Assembly (NCBI RefSeq): GCF_000327065.1
Contig: NC_019936.1
Span: forward strand, 2,311,001-2,375,000
Source of the DNA: Stutzerimonas stutzeri RCH2
GTDB lineage: Bacteria > Pseudomonadota > Gammaproteobacteria > Pseudomonadales > Pseudomonadaceae
Length of the DNA: 64,000 bases
Direction: 5' to 3'
Positions 1 through 8,571 of the stretch are shown here, piece by piece. Each line of letters starts with the position of its first letter. The first letter of the stretch is position 1. The translations under genes were made by a program, and so were the position numbers. The notes under the pieces are model-generated. The model did not search any database, was not told the origin of the DNA, and worked only from the letters and a program-made list of their open reading frames with translations.

Positions 1-97
1 CATGCTTGCCGAGCCGATCGAGAGCCACGGCGAGAAGGTTTCCCTTACGCTGACGCTGCCGCCTTTGGGCTTGCTGGTATTGCGCCCGCAGGCGTAG
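1..97 (+). CDS. glgB: 1,4-alpha-glucan branching enzyme, C-terminal end (partial)
   Basis: Only the last 31 codons are inside the window, ending in TAG at 95-97. The tail reads VSLTLTLPPLGLLVLRPQA. A terminal beta-strand with the LTLPPL motif is how GlgB proteins end. Its place beside the ybhN/clsB/glgX/treY/malQ/treZ/glgA block fits the Pseudomonas glycogen locus, where glgB lies next to this group. GlgB introduces alpha-1,6 branches into alpha-glucan in the cytoplasm. The assignment rests on a short tail plus synteny, so it is likely rather than certain. Confidence 0.7.
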   Translation, partial: MLAEPIESHGEKVSLTLTLPPLGLLVLRPQA

Positions 98-115
98 CAG
101 TTGCGGCTACAAAAT

Positions 116-150
116 CGCCGCTCGGGGTAACCCGGGCGGCGTTTTCTTTT
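116..150 (+). terminator. Rho-independent terminator after glgB
   Basis: CGCCGC (116-121) pairs with GCGGCG (136-141), with an inner CGGG/CCCG pairing around a GTAA loop. It is followed by TTTTCTTTT. It lies 19 bp after the glgB stop. The rest of 98-378 shows no convincing gene. Confidence 0.85.
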
Positions 151-378
151 GTAGGGAGTGAGGCGCCGTTGCGGGAGCCTCTTGAGACGGTCTTGAGAAG
201 TTGCGCTGCGTATCCGTCCATGGAGGCAAAAGCGTCAGCTGGATTCGCGGGCGTGAGCTTCCTTGATCGTTTCACCAACGCTACCAGCACTCTTCCTGGG
301 GGAGCTGCCGTGGCCGCGAAGAGGCCGGCAGCTCATTCGGGTGCGGTCCTCCCAAGACCGTCGCTTCGCCAGCCCGGC

Positions 379-1377
379 CTACTGCGACACCGTCTGTTGT
401 TCGCTGGCCTGGTTGTTGCTGCGCAGCTTCTTCGCCCGGGCCTCCAGCACCACGTAGACCAGCGTGGCGAACAGTAGCGGGATCAGGAAGTAGATCACCC
501 GGTAGCCGATCAGGCCTCCAACGATGGCGCCCTTGCTCATTTCGTCGGCAAGCATGGCGACGAACACCGCTTCGATAACGCCGAGCCCGGCGGGAATGTG
601 GGTAACCACGCCGGCGATGCTGCTGATCATCAGGATGCCCAGCACTTCAGGGTAGGCGGCCTTCTGCGAAAACATGTAATAGACCACCAGCGCCATCAGC
701 GACCAGTTGGCCGCTCCCAGCACCAGTTGAATCAGCGCCAGCCGCAGCGATGGCAGCTGGATTTCATGGCCACGAATGGTCCATGAACGGCGCTTGGAAA
801 AGCCACACAGCCCCAGATAGACCAGACAGGCGACCAGCAGCCCGCCGCCCAGTATCCGCAGCGCAGTAAAGCCGATCTCCCAGCTCGCCGGCGGCTTGAT
901 CCAGCCCATCGCGAAGATCATTCCGGCCAGCCACATGTAGCCAAGCCAGTTGGTCAGGATGCTCATGGTGAACACCCGGGTGATCTGCGAGGGCTTCAGG
1001 CCGAAACGCGAATACAGACGAAAGCGCAGGGCGATGCCGCCGACCCAGGCGCTCAGGTTGAGGTTGAACGCATAGCAGACGAAGGTCACCGGCAGGATCT
1101 GCCTGATCGGCAGGTCATGGCGCGCATAGCGTTTACCCAGCACATCGAAGAAGCAGTACACGACGTAACTGCCGAACGCCGCCGCGCCAGCCATCCACAG
1201 TGTCTGCGCCTTGTAGTTGCGCAGAGTGTTGTAAACCTCCTGCCAGTCGAGATTGCGTGCCAGGCCGATCAACAGGCCGACCACAAGGGCGAAGAAGACG
1301 TAGGTCAGGATCTTCTTGATCAGCGGCCAGCGCCGGCGCCAGCCGCTCTTCGGCTCGCCTTTGGAGGTATCGCTCAT
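379..1377 (-). CDS. YbhN/UPF0104-family inner-membrane protein
   Basis: A 332-aa polytopic membrane protein of the lysylphosphatidylglycerol synthetase transmembrane-region family (YbhN, UPF0104). The N-terminus is basic (about residues 1-20), followed by roughly eight hydrophobic helices. A conserved-looking segment with NLNLSAWVGGIALRFRLY sits near residues 105-122, and HIPAGLGVIEAVFV lies towards the C-terminus; both resemble family signatures. The precise function is unknown; relatives act in membrane lipid biology. Its start codon overlaps the end of clsB by 4 bp (ATGA), giving the order ybhP-clsB-ybhN as in the E. coli ybhPON operon, which supports coupled translation and a lipid-related role. 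Confidence 0.8.
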   Translation of the reverse strand: MSDTSKGEPKSGWRRRWPLIKKILTYVFFALVVGLLIGLARNLDWQEVYNTLRNYKAQTLWMAGAAAFGSYVVYCFFDVLGKRYARHDLPIRQILPVTFVCYAFNLNLSAWVGGIALRFRLYSRFGLKPSQITRVFTMSILTNWLGYMWLAGMIFAMGWIKPPASWEIGFTALRILGGGLLVACLVYLGLCGFSKRRSWTIRGHEIQLPSLRLALIQLVLGAANWSLMALVVYYMFSQKAAYPEVLGILMISSIAGVVTHIPAGLGVIEAVFVAMLADEMSKGAIVGGLIGYRVIYFLIPLLFATLVYVVLEARAKKLRSNNQASEQQTVSQ

Positions 1378-2615
1378 TGTTGTTCTCGCTGCAGGGGGGA
1401 GGGCACCGTGTCGAGCTCTGGTGTGTCGGCGTCGAGCAACTCCAGGCGCGGCTTGTGTTCAGGAAACAGGTTCACCAGCCCCGGGAAGTGGCGCAGGAAA
1501 TGGAAGATCAGAAAGGCCAGCGGCGCCCGCCACCAGAAACCGCGGATGATCCGTTCCAGTGGAATGCGCCGGCAGTCGGTCTGCAGCAGGTGATCGAGCC
1601 GCTCGTGCAGGTGCCGGTTGAAAACGTGATCGCGGATGATCAGGTTGGCTTCCAGATTCAGCGACAGGCTCAGCGGATCGAGGTTGCTCGACCCCACCGT
1701 CGACCACTCGTAATCCGCCAGCGCGACCTTGCCATGCAGCGGGCGGCGGCAGTACTCGTGGATCTCCACGCCGTCGCGCATCAGGTAGTTGTAGAGCATG
1801 CGCGCGCCGAACTTGGCGATGGGCATGTCCGGCTCACCCTGGAGGATCAGGCGCACCCGCACACCACGCCGCGCCGCATTACGGATTTCCCGCAGCACGC
1901 GATAGCCAGGAAAGAAATAAGCGTTTGCAATCAACAGCCTGGAGCGCGCATCTCGAATCGCTTGCAGGTAATGTTCTTCGATGTCGTTGCGGTGCTGATC
2001 GTTGTCGCGGACGACGAACAACGAGCGCGCCTCGCCGCGGCTGACCCCACCATAGCCCGGTGTCTGCTGACGCAGGCGGCGCCGCCACCACCGATGCGGA
2101 GGCTTGTCCGGAGCGATCTGGCTGAGCGCGAAATGGTGGATATCGCGCACCACCGGACCGTCGACCTGCAGGGCATAGTCCTGCTTGGCCGCCGGGCCGA
2201 AGTCGCCCAGATGATCGGCGGAGAAGTTGATGCCGCCGATGAACGCGGTTTCGCCATCGACCACGACAATCTTGCGATGCATGCGCCGGAACACGTTGAG
2301 CCGGCGACCCAGCAGGCGCTTGCCCGGGTCGAACATGTGGATGCGCACGCCGACCCGGGTCATCTCTGCGACGAATTCCCCGTGCAGGTCAGCGGAACCG
2401 TAGCCATCGACGGTTACGTCGACGCTGGCGCCATTTTCCGCTGCGGCGATCAGTGCCTTCTGCAGTTCGGCGCCTACCTTGTCCTGAAACAGGATGAAGG
2501 TTTCCAGCAGCACCTCTTTCTTGGCCTGGGCGATCACCTCGAACACTCGAGGAAAGAATTCTTCGCCGTTTTCCAGTAACTGAAGGCGATTTCCGTCTCT
2601 CCAGTGGTAACTCAT
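1374..2615 (-). CDS. clsB: Cardiolipin synthase B (phospholipase D family)
   Basis: A 413-aa protein with two phospholipase D HKD motifs: HRKIVVVDGETAFIGGINF in the N-terminal half and HGKVALADYEWSTVGSSNLD in the C-terminal half. This is the two-domain organisation of ClsB/YbhO, which forms cardiolipin by phosphatidyl transfer at the inner membrane. There are no N-terminal transmembrane helices, unlike ClsA. It overlaps the upstream EEP-family gene by 4 bp and the downstream YbhN-like gene by 4 bp, so the three genes are almost certainly one transcript. Both catalytic motifs look intact. Confidence 0.9.
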   Translation of the reverse strand: MSYHWRDGNRLQLLENGEEFFPRVFEVIAQAKKEVLLETFILFQDKVGAELQKALIAAAENGASVDVTVDGYGSADLHGEFVAEMTRVGVRIHMFDPGKRLLGRRLNVFRRMHRKIVVVDGETAFIGGINFSADHLGDFGPAAKQDYALQVDGPVVRDIHHFALSQIAPDKPPHRWWRRRLRQQTPGYGGVSRGEARSLFVVRDNDQHRNDIEEHYLQAIRDARSRLLIANAYFFPGYRVLREIRNAARRGVRVRLILQGEPDMPIAKFGARMLYNYLMRDGVEIHEYCRRPLHGKVALADYEWSTVGSSNLDPLSLSLNLEANLIIRDHVFNRHLHERLDHLLQTDCRRIPLERIIRGFWWRAPLAFLIFHFLRHFPGLVNLFPEHKPRLELLDADTPELDTVPSPLQREQQ

Positions 2616-3415
2616 ATATGTATCTCCACCGCTAGGGGCAGATGATCGGACAAGTGCGTCCAGGGTTTGTTACCAAGTATTTGCGCACGGTGGGTGCTGG
2701 CATTACGCACATAGATGCGGTCCAGCCGTAGCATCGGCCAGCGGGCCGGGAAGGTCTTGGCGACCTGGCCATGGGCGACCGCAAAGGCTTCATGCAGGCC
2801 GGCGCAGTGATCGAGCTTTTGCGTGGCCTTGAGCCGCCAGTCATTGAAGTCGCCAGCCACCACCACCGGTGCCCCTTCGGGCAGCGAATCGAGCAGGTTG
2901 CAGAGCAGGTCCAGCTGTTTCTGCCGATGCGACTCGCGCAGGCCCAGGTGTACGCAGATCGCGTGGAACTCGTCATGCCCGGGAACCTGTAGAACGCTGT
3001 GCAGAAGTCCGCGGCGTTCAGGGCCGGCGATGGAGATGTCGAGGTTCTCGTAACGGGTGATCGGAAACTTGGAGAGCAGGGCGTTGCCGTGGTCGCCATC
3101 GGGATAGACCGCGTTGCGCCCGTAGGCGAAGTCGGTCCAGATGCTGTCGGCAAGGAATTCGTATTGCGGTGTGGCCGGCCAGTTGTGAAAGCGCATGGCA
3201 TGTTTATCGTGGGTGCCCAGCACCTCCTGCAGAAACACCACGTCCGCCGAGACACTGCGCACCGCTTCGCGCAGCTCGGGGAGGATGAAACGCCGGTTGA
3301 GGGCGGTGAAGCCTTTGTGCGTGTTCACCGTGAGAATGCGGATCGAGTTGACCGCCGTGGCCATATGGGCATCGAGATCGGCGCTTTCGATGGGATGGTC
3401 TTTATCCAGAGTCAA
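2612..3415 (-). CDS. Endonuclease/exonuclease/phosphatase-family protein (YbhP-like)
   Basis: A 267-aa EEP-fold hydrolase. The family marks appear in order: ILTVNTHKGF (Asn of the active site), VVFLQEV (metal-binding Glu), VVAGDFNDWR (Asp/Asn pair) and a C-terminal SDHLPLAVEI (catalytic Asp-His). The substrate is unknown; members cleave phosphodiesters or phosphomonoesters with Mg2+. The gene sits directly upstream of clsB with a 4-bp overlap, matching E. coli ybhP-ybhO. This context suggests a phospholipid or head-group substrate, which is inference. The start overlaps the end of the DUF72 gene by 4 bp. Confidence 0.85.
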   Translation of the reverse strand: MTLDKDHPIESADLDAHMATAVNSIRILTVNTHKGFTALNRRFILPELREAVRSVSADVVFLQEVLGTHDKHAMRFHNWPATPQYEFLADSIWTDFAYGRNAVYPDGDHGNALLSKFPITRYENLDISIAGPERRGLLHSVLQVPGHDEFHAICVHLGLRESHRQKQLDLLCNLLDSLPEGAPVVVAGDFNDWRLKATQKLDHCAGLHEAFAVAHGQVAKTFPARWPMLRLDRIYVRNASTHRAQILGNKPWTHLSDHLPLAVEIHI

Positions 3416-4329
3416 ACCATTGCTCCTTCTAGTTGGCCGGGAGTGGCCTGCAGGTGTGCGTCCAGGCCGAGCCGGCGCAGCAGTTGCCGCGCGTCATAGG
3501 GCGCGCGGACCTTCACGTCGTTATCGAAATAGCAGTACACCTCGCGCGAGCGACGCGGCCGCGGCTTGCTCGAGCTGATCAGGCGCGCATCGTCGGGCTG
3601 GCTGCCTTTGCTCCAACGCTGGATGCGCTGACTCCAGTCGTCCAATGCCGCATCGGTGTAACCGCTGGTGTAGAGCTCCTCCGCGCCGTGCAGGCGGATA
3701 TAGACGAAGTCGCTGGTGAGGTCTTCCTGGTGCGGCCACTTGCCGGCGGTATCGGCGACCACTAGGGCCACCTTGTATTTACGCAACAGGTCGATGAATG
3801 CGGGGTCGACGAAGCTTGCGTTGCGGATTTCCACCGCATGACGCATCTGGCGCTTGCGGTCGATCGACAGATAACTGCGGCCCTCCATGCGCGCCTCGCA
3901 GCCCTTGGCAATCGCCAGCGCGGCTTCGGTGTCGTGGGGCAGCTGACGTAGAAATGCCTCGAACAGCGCCGGATCGAACTTGAATGATGGCGGGAACTGC
4001 CAGAGGATCGGCCCGAGCTTTTCCTTGAGCTGGAAAATGCCCGAGGCGAAGAAGTTGGCGATGGGTTTTTCCACCTCGCGCAGCCTGCGCACATGCGTGA
4101 TGTAACGCGGCCCCTTGATGCTGAAGACGAAACCCTTGGGGGTGTCGGCGTACCAGTCGGCATAACGTTCGGGCGTTTGCAGCGCATAGAACGAGCCGTT
4201 GATCTCGATGCTGCTCACCGCGCGCGAGGCGAATTGCAGTTCCTTCTTCTGTGTCAGCCCCTTGGGATAGAAGTCACCGCGCCAGGGCGCATAGCGCCAA
4301 CCGGATATACCGATATGAATGCCTGTCAT
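3412..4329 (-). CDS. DUF72 family protein
   Basis: A 305-aa protein of the DUF72 (YecE-like) TIM-barrel family. It opens with IHIGISGWRYAPWRGDFYP, the characteristic start in which a small strand is followed by a W-x-Y/W-x-G pattern, and has FSIKGPRYITH near residue 70 and SDFVYIRLHG near residue 200. No enzymatic reaction is established for the family. It is the first gene of a four-gene minus-strand chain with 4-bp overlaps to the EEP-family gene. No obvious signal peptide or membrane segment. Confidence 0.8.
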   Translation of the reverse strand: MTGIHIGISGWRYAPWRGDFYPKGLTQKKELQFASRAVSSIEINGSFYALQTPERYADWYADTPKGFVFSIKGPRYITHVRRLREVEKPIANFFASGIFQLKEKLGPILWQFPPSFKFDPALFEAFLRQLPHDTEAALAIAKGCEARMEGRSYLSIDRKRQMRHAVEIRNASFVDPAFIDLLRKYKVALVVADTAGKWPHQEDLTSDFVYIRLHGAEELYTSGYTDAALDDWSQRIQRWSKGSQPDDARLISSSKPRPRRSREVYCYFDNDVKVRAPYDARQLLRRLGLDAHLQATPGQLEGAMV

Positions 4330-4712
4330 GGCCCAGGCCTACCGCGCAGTCCGAGGAAGATGGTCCTGCTGGCCTCGGCTTTGCCGAAAGCTGCGCCAGC
4401 AGAGACGGGATAGACCGCTTTCATAATCGCTCCAAGTCGCCAGATACATGCTTGAACGCCTCAGCGTGAAAGACTGCGGTTGCGACACCAAGACACGAGG
4501 AAACGCCTTGGGTCTGCGCTGGGCAGTCGTTCGGTGTAAGCCGAGCGCTTCAAATACACGTGCCAAATAGCCCGCGTGCACATCTGTTCCGACTTTTCCG
4601 CGTGGTGGCGGTTCACCTTTTTCTATGCAGGCGATGGCGGCGAGCGCGTGCGGCGGCGCTCAGCCAGGGCGTCGGCATCGAGTGAGCGGGGCGAAGGGCG
4701 AGGCCGGCGCGG
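4330..4712. other. Intergenic stretch without a supportable gene
   Basis: 383 bp between the DUF72 gene and a LysR gene. Short open frames here have neither a recognisable product nor a ribosome-binding site. I see no strong terminator or repeat. It presumably holds the promoter for the DUF72-ybhP-clsB-ybhN operon. Confidence 0.5.
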
Positions 4713-5633
4713 TCAGTCTGAGGAGAGTGCCCAGGGCTGATTGCCGGAAAAGGCATCGACCAGATAGTCGATCATTACCCTGACCTTGGCAGGCGGGCGA
4801 CGGTCGGGCGGGTAGACCACATGGATACCGCCAAGCCCGACGCATGGCTGATCCAGTTCGATGGCGACCAGCTCACCGCGGCGCAGCGCCTTGGCCACGA
4901 TGAACTGCGGCTTGTAGATCAAGCCCTGGCCACCAATGGCGGCGGCCACCAAGGCTTCGCCGTTATTGGCAACCAGATCGCCGTTGACCGCGATGCGCAC
5001 CTCGCCATTGCGGCCAAAGGGCCAGACCTTGGCTGCGGCTAGGTTTGGCAGGCTGTAACCCAGGCAGTTGTGCTGACCCAGATCGGCGACGCTGCGTGGT
5101 ACGCCACGTTCGTCCAGATAGCGCGGCGCGGCGCAGACCACCAGCGGGCAATCTGCAAGCTGCCGTGCCTGCATGGAGCTGTCCTGCAGCTGGCCGATAC
5201 GCACGGCCATATCCCAGCCGCCGTCGATCAGGTCGACGCGGCTGTCGGTAAGACCGAGTTCCACCTTTACCGCCGGGTGGCGGCGACTGAATTCCGGAAT
5301 GAGCGGGGCGATGAACTGCGTGCCAAATGTGAGCGGCACGTTCATGCGCAACAGCCCGGTCGCCTCGATCCGCTGCGAGGCGACGCTGGCTTCAGCTTCT
5401 TCGATCTCCGGCAGGATGCGCTGGCAGGCTTCCAGGTAGTTGCTGCCAGCCTCGGTAAGGCTGAGGCGTCGGGTGCTGCGGTGAAACAGCTTGACCCCCA
5501 GGCGGCTCTCCAGCGCATCGACGTGCTTGCTGGCCATGGCCGGCGACATGTCCAGATGACGCGCCGCGGCGGACAGGCTGCCGGCCGTAGCGGCACGGGT
5601 GAAAACGCGCATGCTGGTGATTCGGTCGAGCAT
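4713..5633 (-). CDS. LysR-family transcriptional regulator
   Basis: A 306-aa LysR regulator. The N-terminal winged helix-turn-helix is clear (MRVFTRAATAGSLSAAARHL through LGVKLFHRSTRRLSLTEAG, residues about 8-60), followed by a substrate-binding domain with LLRMNVPLTFG. It is transcribed away from the dioxygenase gene at 5736 with about 100 bp between the starts, the usual arrangement for a LysR protein controlling its divergent neighbour. The effector is unknown; the inferred target is the dioxygenase/cytochrome b561 pair. Confidence 0.9.
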   Translation of the reverse strand: MLDRITSMRVFTRAATAGSLSAAARHLDMSPAMASKHVDALESRLGVKLFHRSTRRLSLTEAGSNYLEACQRILPEIEEAEASVASQRIEATGLLRMNVPLTFGTQFIAPLIPEFSRRHPAVKVELGLTDSRVDLIDGGWDMAVRIGQLQDSSMQARQLADCPLVVCAAPRYLDERGVPRSVADLGQHNCLGYSLPNLAAAKVWPFGRNGEVRIAVNGDLVANNGEALVAAAIGGQGLIYKPQFIVAKALRRGELVAIELDQPCVGLGGIHVVYPPDRRPPAKVRVMIDYLVDAFSGNQPWALSSD

Positions 5634-5735
5634 TGCAGCTCCTGCTATGAGTAAAAACTGTTAGTGCGTTTCGCCTGGTTCTCACACTTGCGAGTGTAGC
5701 CCATGCTTGGTACACCTCACTGGAGCCAGAACGCA

Positions 5736-6560
5736 ATGACTGCCAACTCAGCAATGCCCAGCCAAACCATGCCGACCCTGTTCGTCCCTCACGGCGCGGG
5801 GCCCTGCTTCTTCATGGAGTGGAACCCGCGGCACGCCTGGGATGCGATGGCCGACTTCCTCAAGGGCATCGCCGCGACCCTGCCAGCCAAGCCGACCGCC
5901 ATCGTTCTGGTTTCCGGCCACTGGCTGCAGCCGACCTTCAGCGTCACCAGTGCCGCGCGGCCCGGGCTGATCTACGACTATCACGGCTTTCCGCCGCATA
6001 CCTATGAGTTGCGCTATCCGGCACCGGGCGCGCCGGCCCTGGCTGGACGTATCGCCGCCTTGCTCGACAGTGCGGCGCTGGGCGTTCGTGAGGATGCGCA
6101 GCGCGGCTTCGACCACGGCATGTTCATCCCGCTGAAGCTGATGTTCCCCGCTGCGGATATTCCGGTGGTGCAGCTCTCGTTGCGCAACGATCTCGACCCG
6201 TTGGCGCACATCGAGGCCGGTCGCGCTTTGCAGGTGCTGCGCGACGAAGGGGTGCTGATCGTCGGCAGCGGCATGAGCTTTCACAACATGCGCGGCTATG
6301 GCGACCCGCGTTTCGCTCCGATTTCAGACGAATTCGATCATTGGCTCAGCGCTGCGGTCGAACTGCCGCCCGGCGAGCGTGACCGGACGCTGCAGCGCTG
6401 GGAAGACGCTCCGGCGGCGCGCCTGTGTCACCCGCCCAAGGCCGAGGACCACCTGATCCCGCTGCTGGTGGCTGCCGGCGCGGCTGGCGATTCGATCGGG
6501 CGCAAGGTCTTCAGCGACCGCGTCATGCACACCACGCTGTCGGCCTACCGGTTCGGCTGA
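5736..6560 (+). CDS. Class III extradiol ring-cleavage dioxygenase (DODA/YgiD type)
   Basis: About 274 aa from the chosen ATG at 5736, which has GGAG about ten bases upstream. The frame stays open to 5703, but that stretch looks non-coding. Metal-site histidines of the DODA family are visible: TLFVPHGAGPCFF, IVLVSGHWLQPT, RGFDHGMFIPLKLMF and VGSGMSFHNM. Such enzymes open catechol-type rings; YgiD of E. coli acts as a 4,5-DOPA extradiol dioxygenase. The natural substrate here is unknown. The next gene starts 27 bp downstream and probably shares the transcript. The divergent LysR is the likely regulator. Confidence 0.85.
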   Translation: MTANSAMPSQTMPTLFVPHGAGPCFFMEWNPRHAWDAMADFLKGIAATLPAKPTAIVLVSGHWLQPTFSVTSAARPGLIYDYHGFPPHTYELRYPAPGAPALAGRIAALLDSAALGVREDAQRGFDHGMFIPLKLMFPAADIPVVQLSLRNDLDPLAHIEAGRALQVLRDEGVLIVGSGMSFHNMRGYGDPRFAPISDEFDHWLSAAVELPPGERDRTLQRWEDAPAARLCHPPKAEDHLIPLLVAAGAAGDSIGRKVFSDRVMHTTLSAYRFG

Positions 6561-6587
6561 CGCGCACATTTCATCGAGGGGAACACC

Positions 6588-7427
6588 ATGTACCGATCCC
6601 ATAGCCGAATCACGGCGAGCAATCCGTCGCGCTTGATCAAGCGCCTGTGCAATCACTGGCGGCACAAGTTTGCCGTGCAGCTGGACGAGCAGGGCGGCGT
6701 GATCGAACTACCGCTCGGCCGCTGCAGCCTCCGCGCCAGTGAGGGCTGTCTGCACGCGCAGTTGGAGTCTGCCGATCAAGCCAAGCTGCCGCAGTTCCAG
6801 AAGGTGGTCGCCGAGCATCTGGAGCGCATGGCCGGCGACGAGTCGCTGGTAATCCGCTGGCAATCCGAAGCGGGTGCCGCGCCAGCCGTACAGCAGGTCG
6901 AAAACCGGACGCTCGATTCGAGAAGCCGCTACGGCACCGTTTCGCGGGTGTTTCACTGGCTGATGGCGCTGCTGATCGTCTGGCAATTTCTCAAACTGGG
7001 CGACCGCATCGGCGAAGGTGAGCACTGGGTCGGCCAGACCCTGGTGCCCTGGCACGTCTCCCTGGGCGCCGTGCTGATGGTCCTGGTGTTGCTGCGCATC
7101 GTCTGGTCGCTGAGTCAGCTCAAGCAGCGGCCGCAGCATGATCCGGCCACCGCGTGGCTGGTCACGGGCGGCCACATGGCGCTGTACGCTTGCATGCTGC
7201 TGATGCCAATCACCGGTGTGCTGTATCTGGTCGGCAATGGCTACGGCCTGAAGGTGTTCGGTCAGCAGCTGGTAGAAAAAGGCCCGGAAATCGCCTGGGC
7301 GGCTTCGGTCGGTGACGTGCACTCACCGCTGGCTTGGCTGACCGTGCTGTTGGTGGCCGGGCACGTTGGTGCAGCCCTGTATCACCGGCTGGTCAAACGT
7401 GACGACATCATGCAGCGCATGCTCTGA
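6588..7427 (+). CDS. DUF2218-cytochrome b561 fusion protein
   Basis: A 279-aa two-part protein. Residues about 1-95 match the DUF2218 type (ITASNPSRLIKRLCNHWRHK, small soluble alpha/beta domain). Residues about 110-279 form a four-helix di-haem cytochrome b561 domain. Candidate haem-ligand histidines lie in RVFHWLMALL, PWHVSLGAVL, GGHMALYACM and LLVAGHVGAALYHRL. The cytochrome would shuttle electrons between quinol and a periplasmic acceptor at the inner membrane. DUF2218 is often a free-standing protein, so the fusion is notable. It follows the dioxygenase by 27 bp and is likely co-transcribed. An alternative reading as two genes is disfavoured because the frame is continuous. Confidence 0.8.
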   Translation: MYRSHSRITASNPSRLIKRLCNHWRHKFAVQLDEQGGVIELPLGRCSLRASEGCLHAQLESADQAKLPQFQKVVAEHLERMAGDESLVIRWQSEAGAAPAVQQVENRTLDSRSRYGTVSRVFHWLMALLIVWQFLKLGDRIGEGEHWVGQTLVPWHVSLGAVLMVLVLLRIVWSLSQLKQRPQHDPATAWLVTGGHMALYACMLLMPITGVLYLVGNGYGLKVFGQQLVEKGPEIAWAASVGDVHSPLAWLTVLLVAGHVGAALYHRLVKRDDIMQRML

Positions 7428-7443
7428 TGCCGATTGCTCTGAC

Positions 7444-8292
7444 TCACTGGCTGCTCAACGCGAAGTTCGGCAGCGATTCCACCGGCTGGCTAAAGCGGAA
7501 GGGAATCGACAGCATTGAGCTGCCATAGGGTTTCTGCACCACGAAATGCAGATGCGGGCCGGTGCTACGACCGGTATTGCCAGACTTGCCGAGCAACGTG
7601 CCGACTTTCACCTGCTGCCCCGGCTGGACGCGCACCGAACCACGGCTCAGATGCAGATAGGCGCTGTGGGTACCGTCGTCATGTTCGATACGCACGTAGT
7701 TGCCGCCCGGGTCCGGCAGGCGTCCTGCCTGGCCATCGCGAATTTTCACTACTTTGCCCTCCCGGGCGGCGACGATCGGGGTGCCGATCGGCATGGCGAT
7801 GTCCACCGCATAACGGCCGCTAGGCGAGTTGTGACTGAAATCGCCGCCGGCCCCCTGAGAGATACGAAAAGGGCCGCCTTGCCAGGGCAGGGCATAGGCC
7901 GGGCCATCGACCGTGCCGGGTTGATCCGGCTCAGGCGAGTAGATCAGCGCATAGCTGAACGAATGCTTGAACATGATCGGCCCGCCTGCCTGGCGTTTGC
8001 TCAGCGTGGCGACGCGAACCCGGCTGTTGGCCGGCACCGTCTTGCGGATCACACCCTTGCCGACCCCGGCCACATTGACCATGCGTGTCAGGCGCAGGGT
8101 GACCTCGACCGGCACCTGCAGCGTGTTGCTGACGTCCATCGCCTTGCCGCTACCGGCGCGGTTGATCAGCAAGCGCACCGAGCCTGGCTTGTCGGTTGCT
8201 TTCGGTTGATTACTGCTGGCCAGGGCGGGAGCCAGTGGCGCAAGGCCGATCAGCATGAGAAGGGGATAAATAAGCGGTCGCAGAAAGAGCAT
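7444..8292 (-). CDS. M23-family peptidoglycan metallopeptidase (LytM domain)
   Basis: A 282-aa exported protein. It starts with a hydrophobic signal peptide ending near ALAS (residues 1-25). An N-terminal beta-rich region precedes a C-terminal M23 domain (about 135-270). Zn-binding and catalytic residues are visible: GGDFSHNSPSGRYAVDIAMP (H...D) and GPHLHFVVQ (HxH). Such enzymes cut peptide cross-links in peptidoglycan, or act as amidase activators when degenerate; here the zinc ligands look intact. Convergent with the cytochrome b561 gene. Confidence 0.85.
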   Translation of the reverse strand: MLFLRPLIYPLLMLIGLAPLAPALASSNQPKATDKPGSVRLLINRAGSGKAMDVSNTLQVPVEVTLRLTRMVNVAGVGKGVIRKTVPANSRVRVATLSKRQAGGPIMFKHSFSYALIYSPEPDQPGTVDGPAYALPWQGGPFRISQGAGGDFSHNSPSGRYAVDIAMPIGTPIVAAREGKVVKIRDGQAGRLPDPGGNYVRIEHDDGTHSAYLHLSRGSVRVQPGQQVKVGTLLGKSGNTGRSTGPHLHFVVQKPYGSSMLSIPFRFSQPVESLPNFALSSQ

Positions 8293-8536
8293 GACGTGTG
8301 ATCCATCACGGAAAAGACAAGGCTGCTGGCGACAAGCAGGACGAATCCGTTGGTTGTTCAGGGAAGCCGCGCTGGTTTTGGGACTTGGGTCACGCAGCGA
8401 GGTTCACTGCCGCATGTCGTTTTTTTGAAAGGCACACAGCCACAACGTGAATCCGGCCCGGATTGCTCACGGTAAGAGCGCCGCTTGAAAGAGTGATGAG
8501 GGATGAGAGGGGCGTAGCCATCCTGAACAGGAAGGA

Positions 8537-8565
8537 GCGCCCCAAACCCGGACGGGTCGGGGCGC
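8537..8565 (-). terminator. Strong bipartite hairpin downstream of glgX
   Basis: GCGCCCC (8537-8543) pairs with GGGGCGC (8559-8565), and an inner ACCCG/CGGGT pair closes a 2-base loop. It lies just past the glgX stop codon (8572). The T-run is weak on the minus strand, so it may act as an mRNA-stabilising end or as a two-way terminator. Confidence 0.6.
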
Positions 8566-8571
8566 CTTTGC

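Noticed and set aside
1377..2579. 400-codon plus-strand open frame opposite clsB
   Set aside because: Antisense shadow; the minus strand has both HKD motifs.
4339..4581. 80-codon minus-strand frame in the gap after the DUF72 gene
   Set aside because: No ribosome site, no family, and composition like a random high-GC frame.
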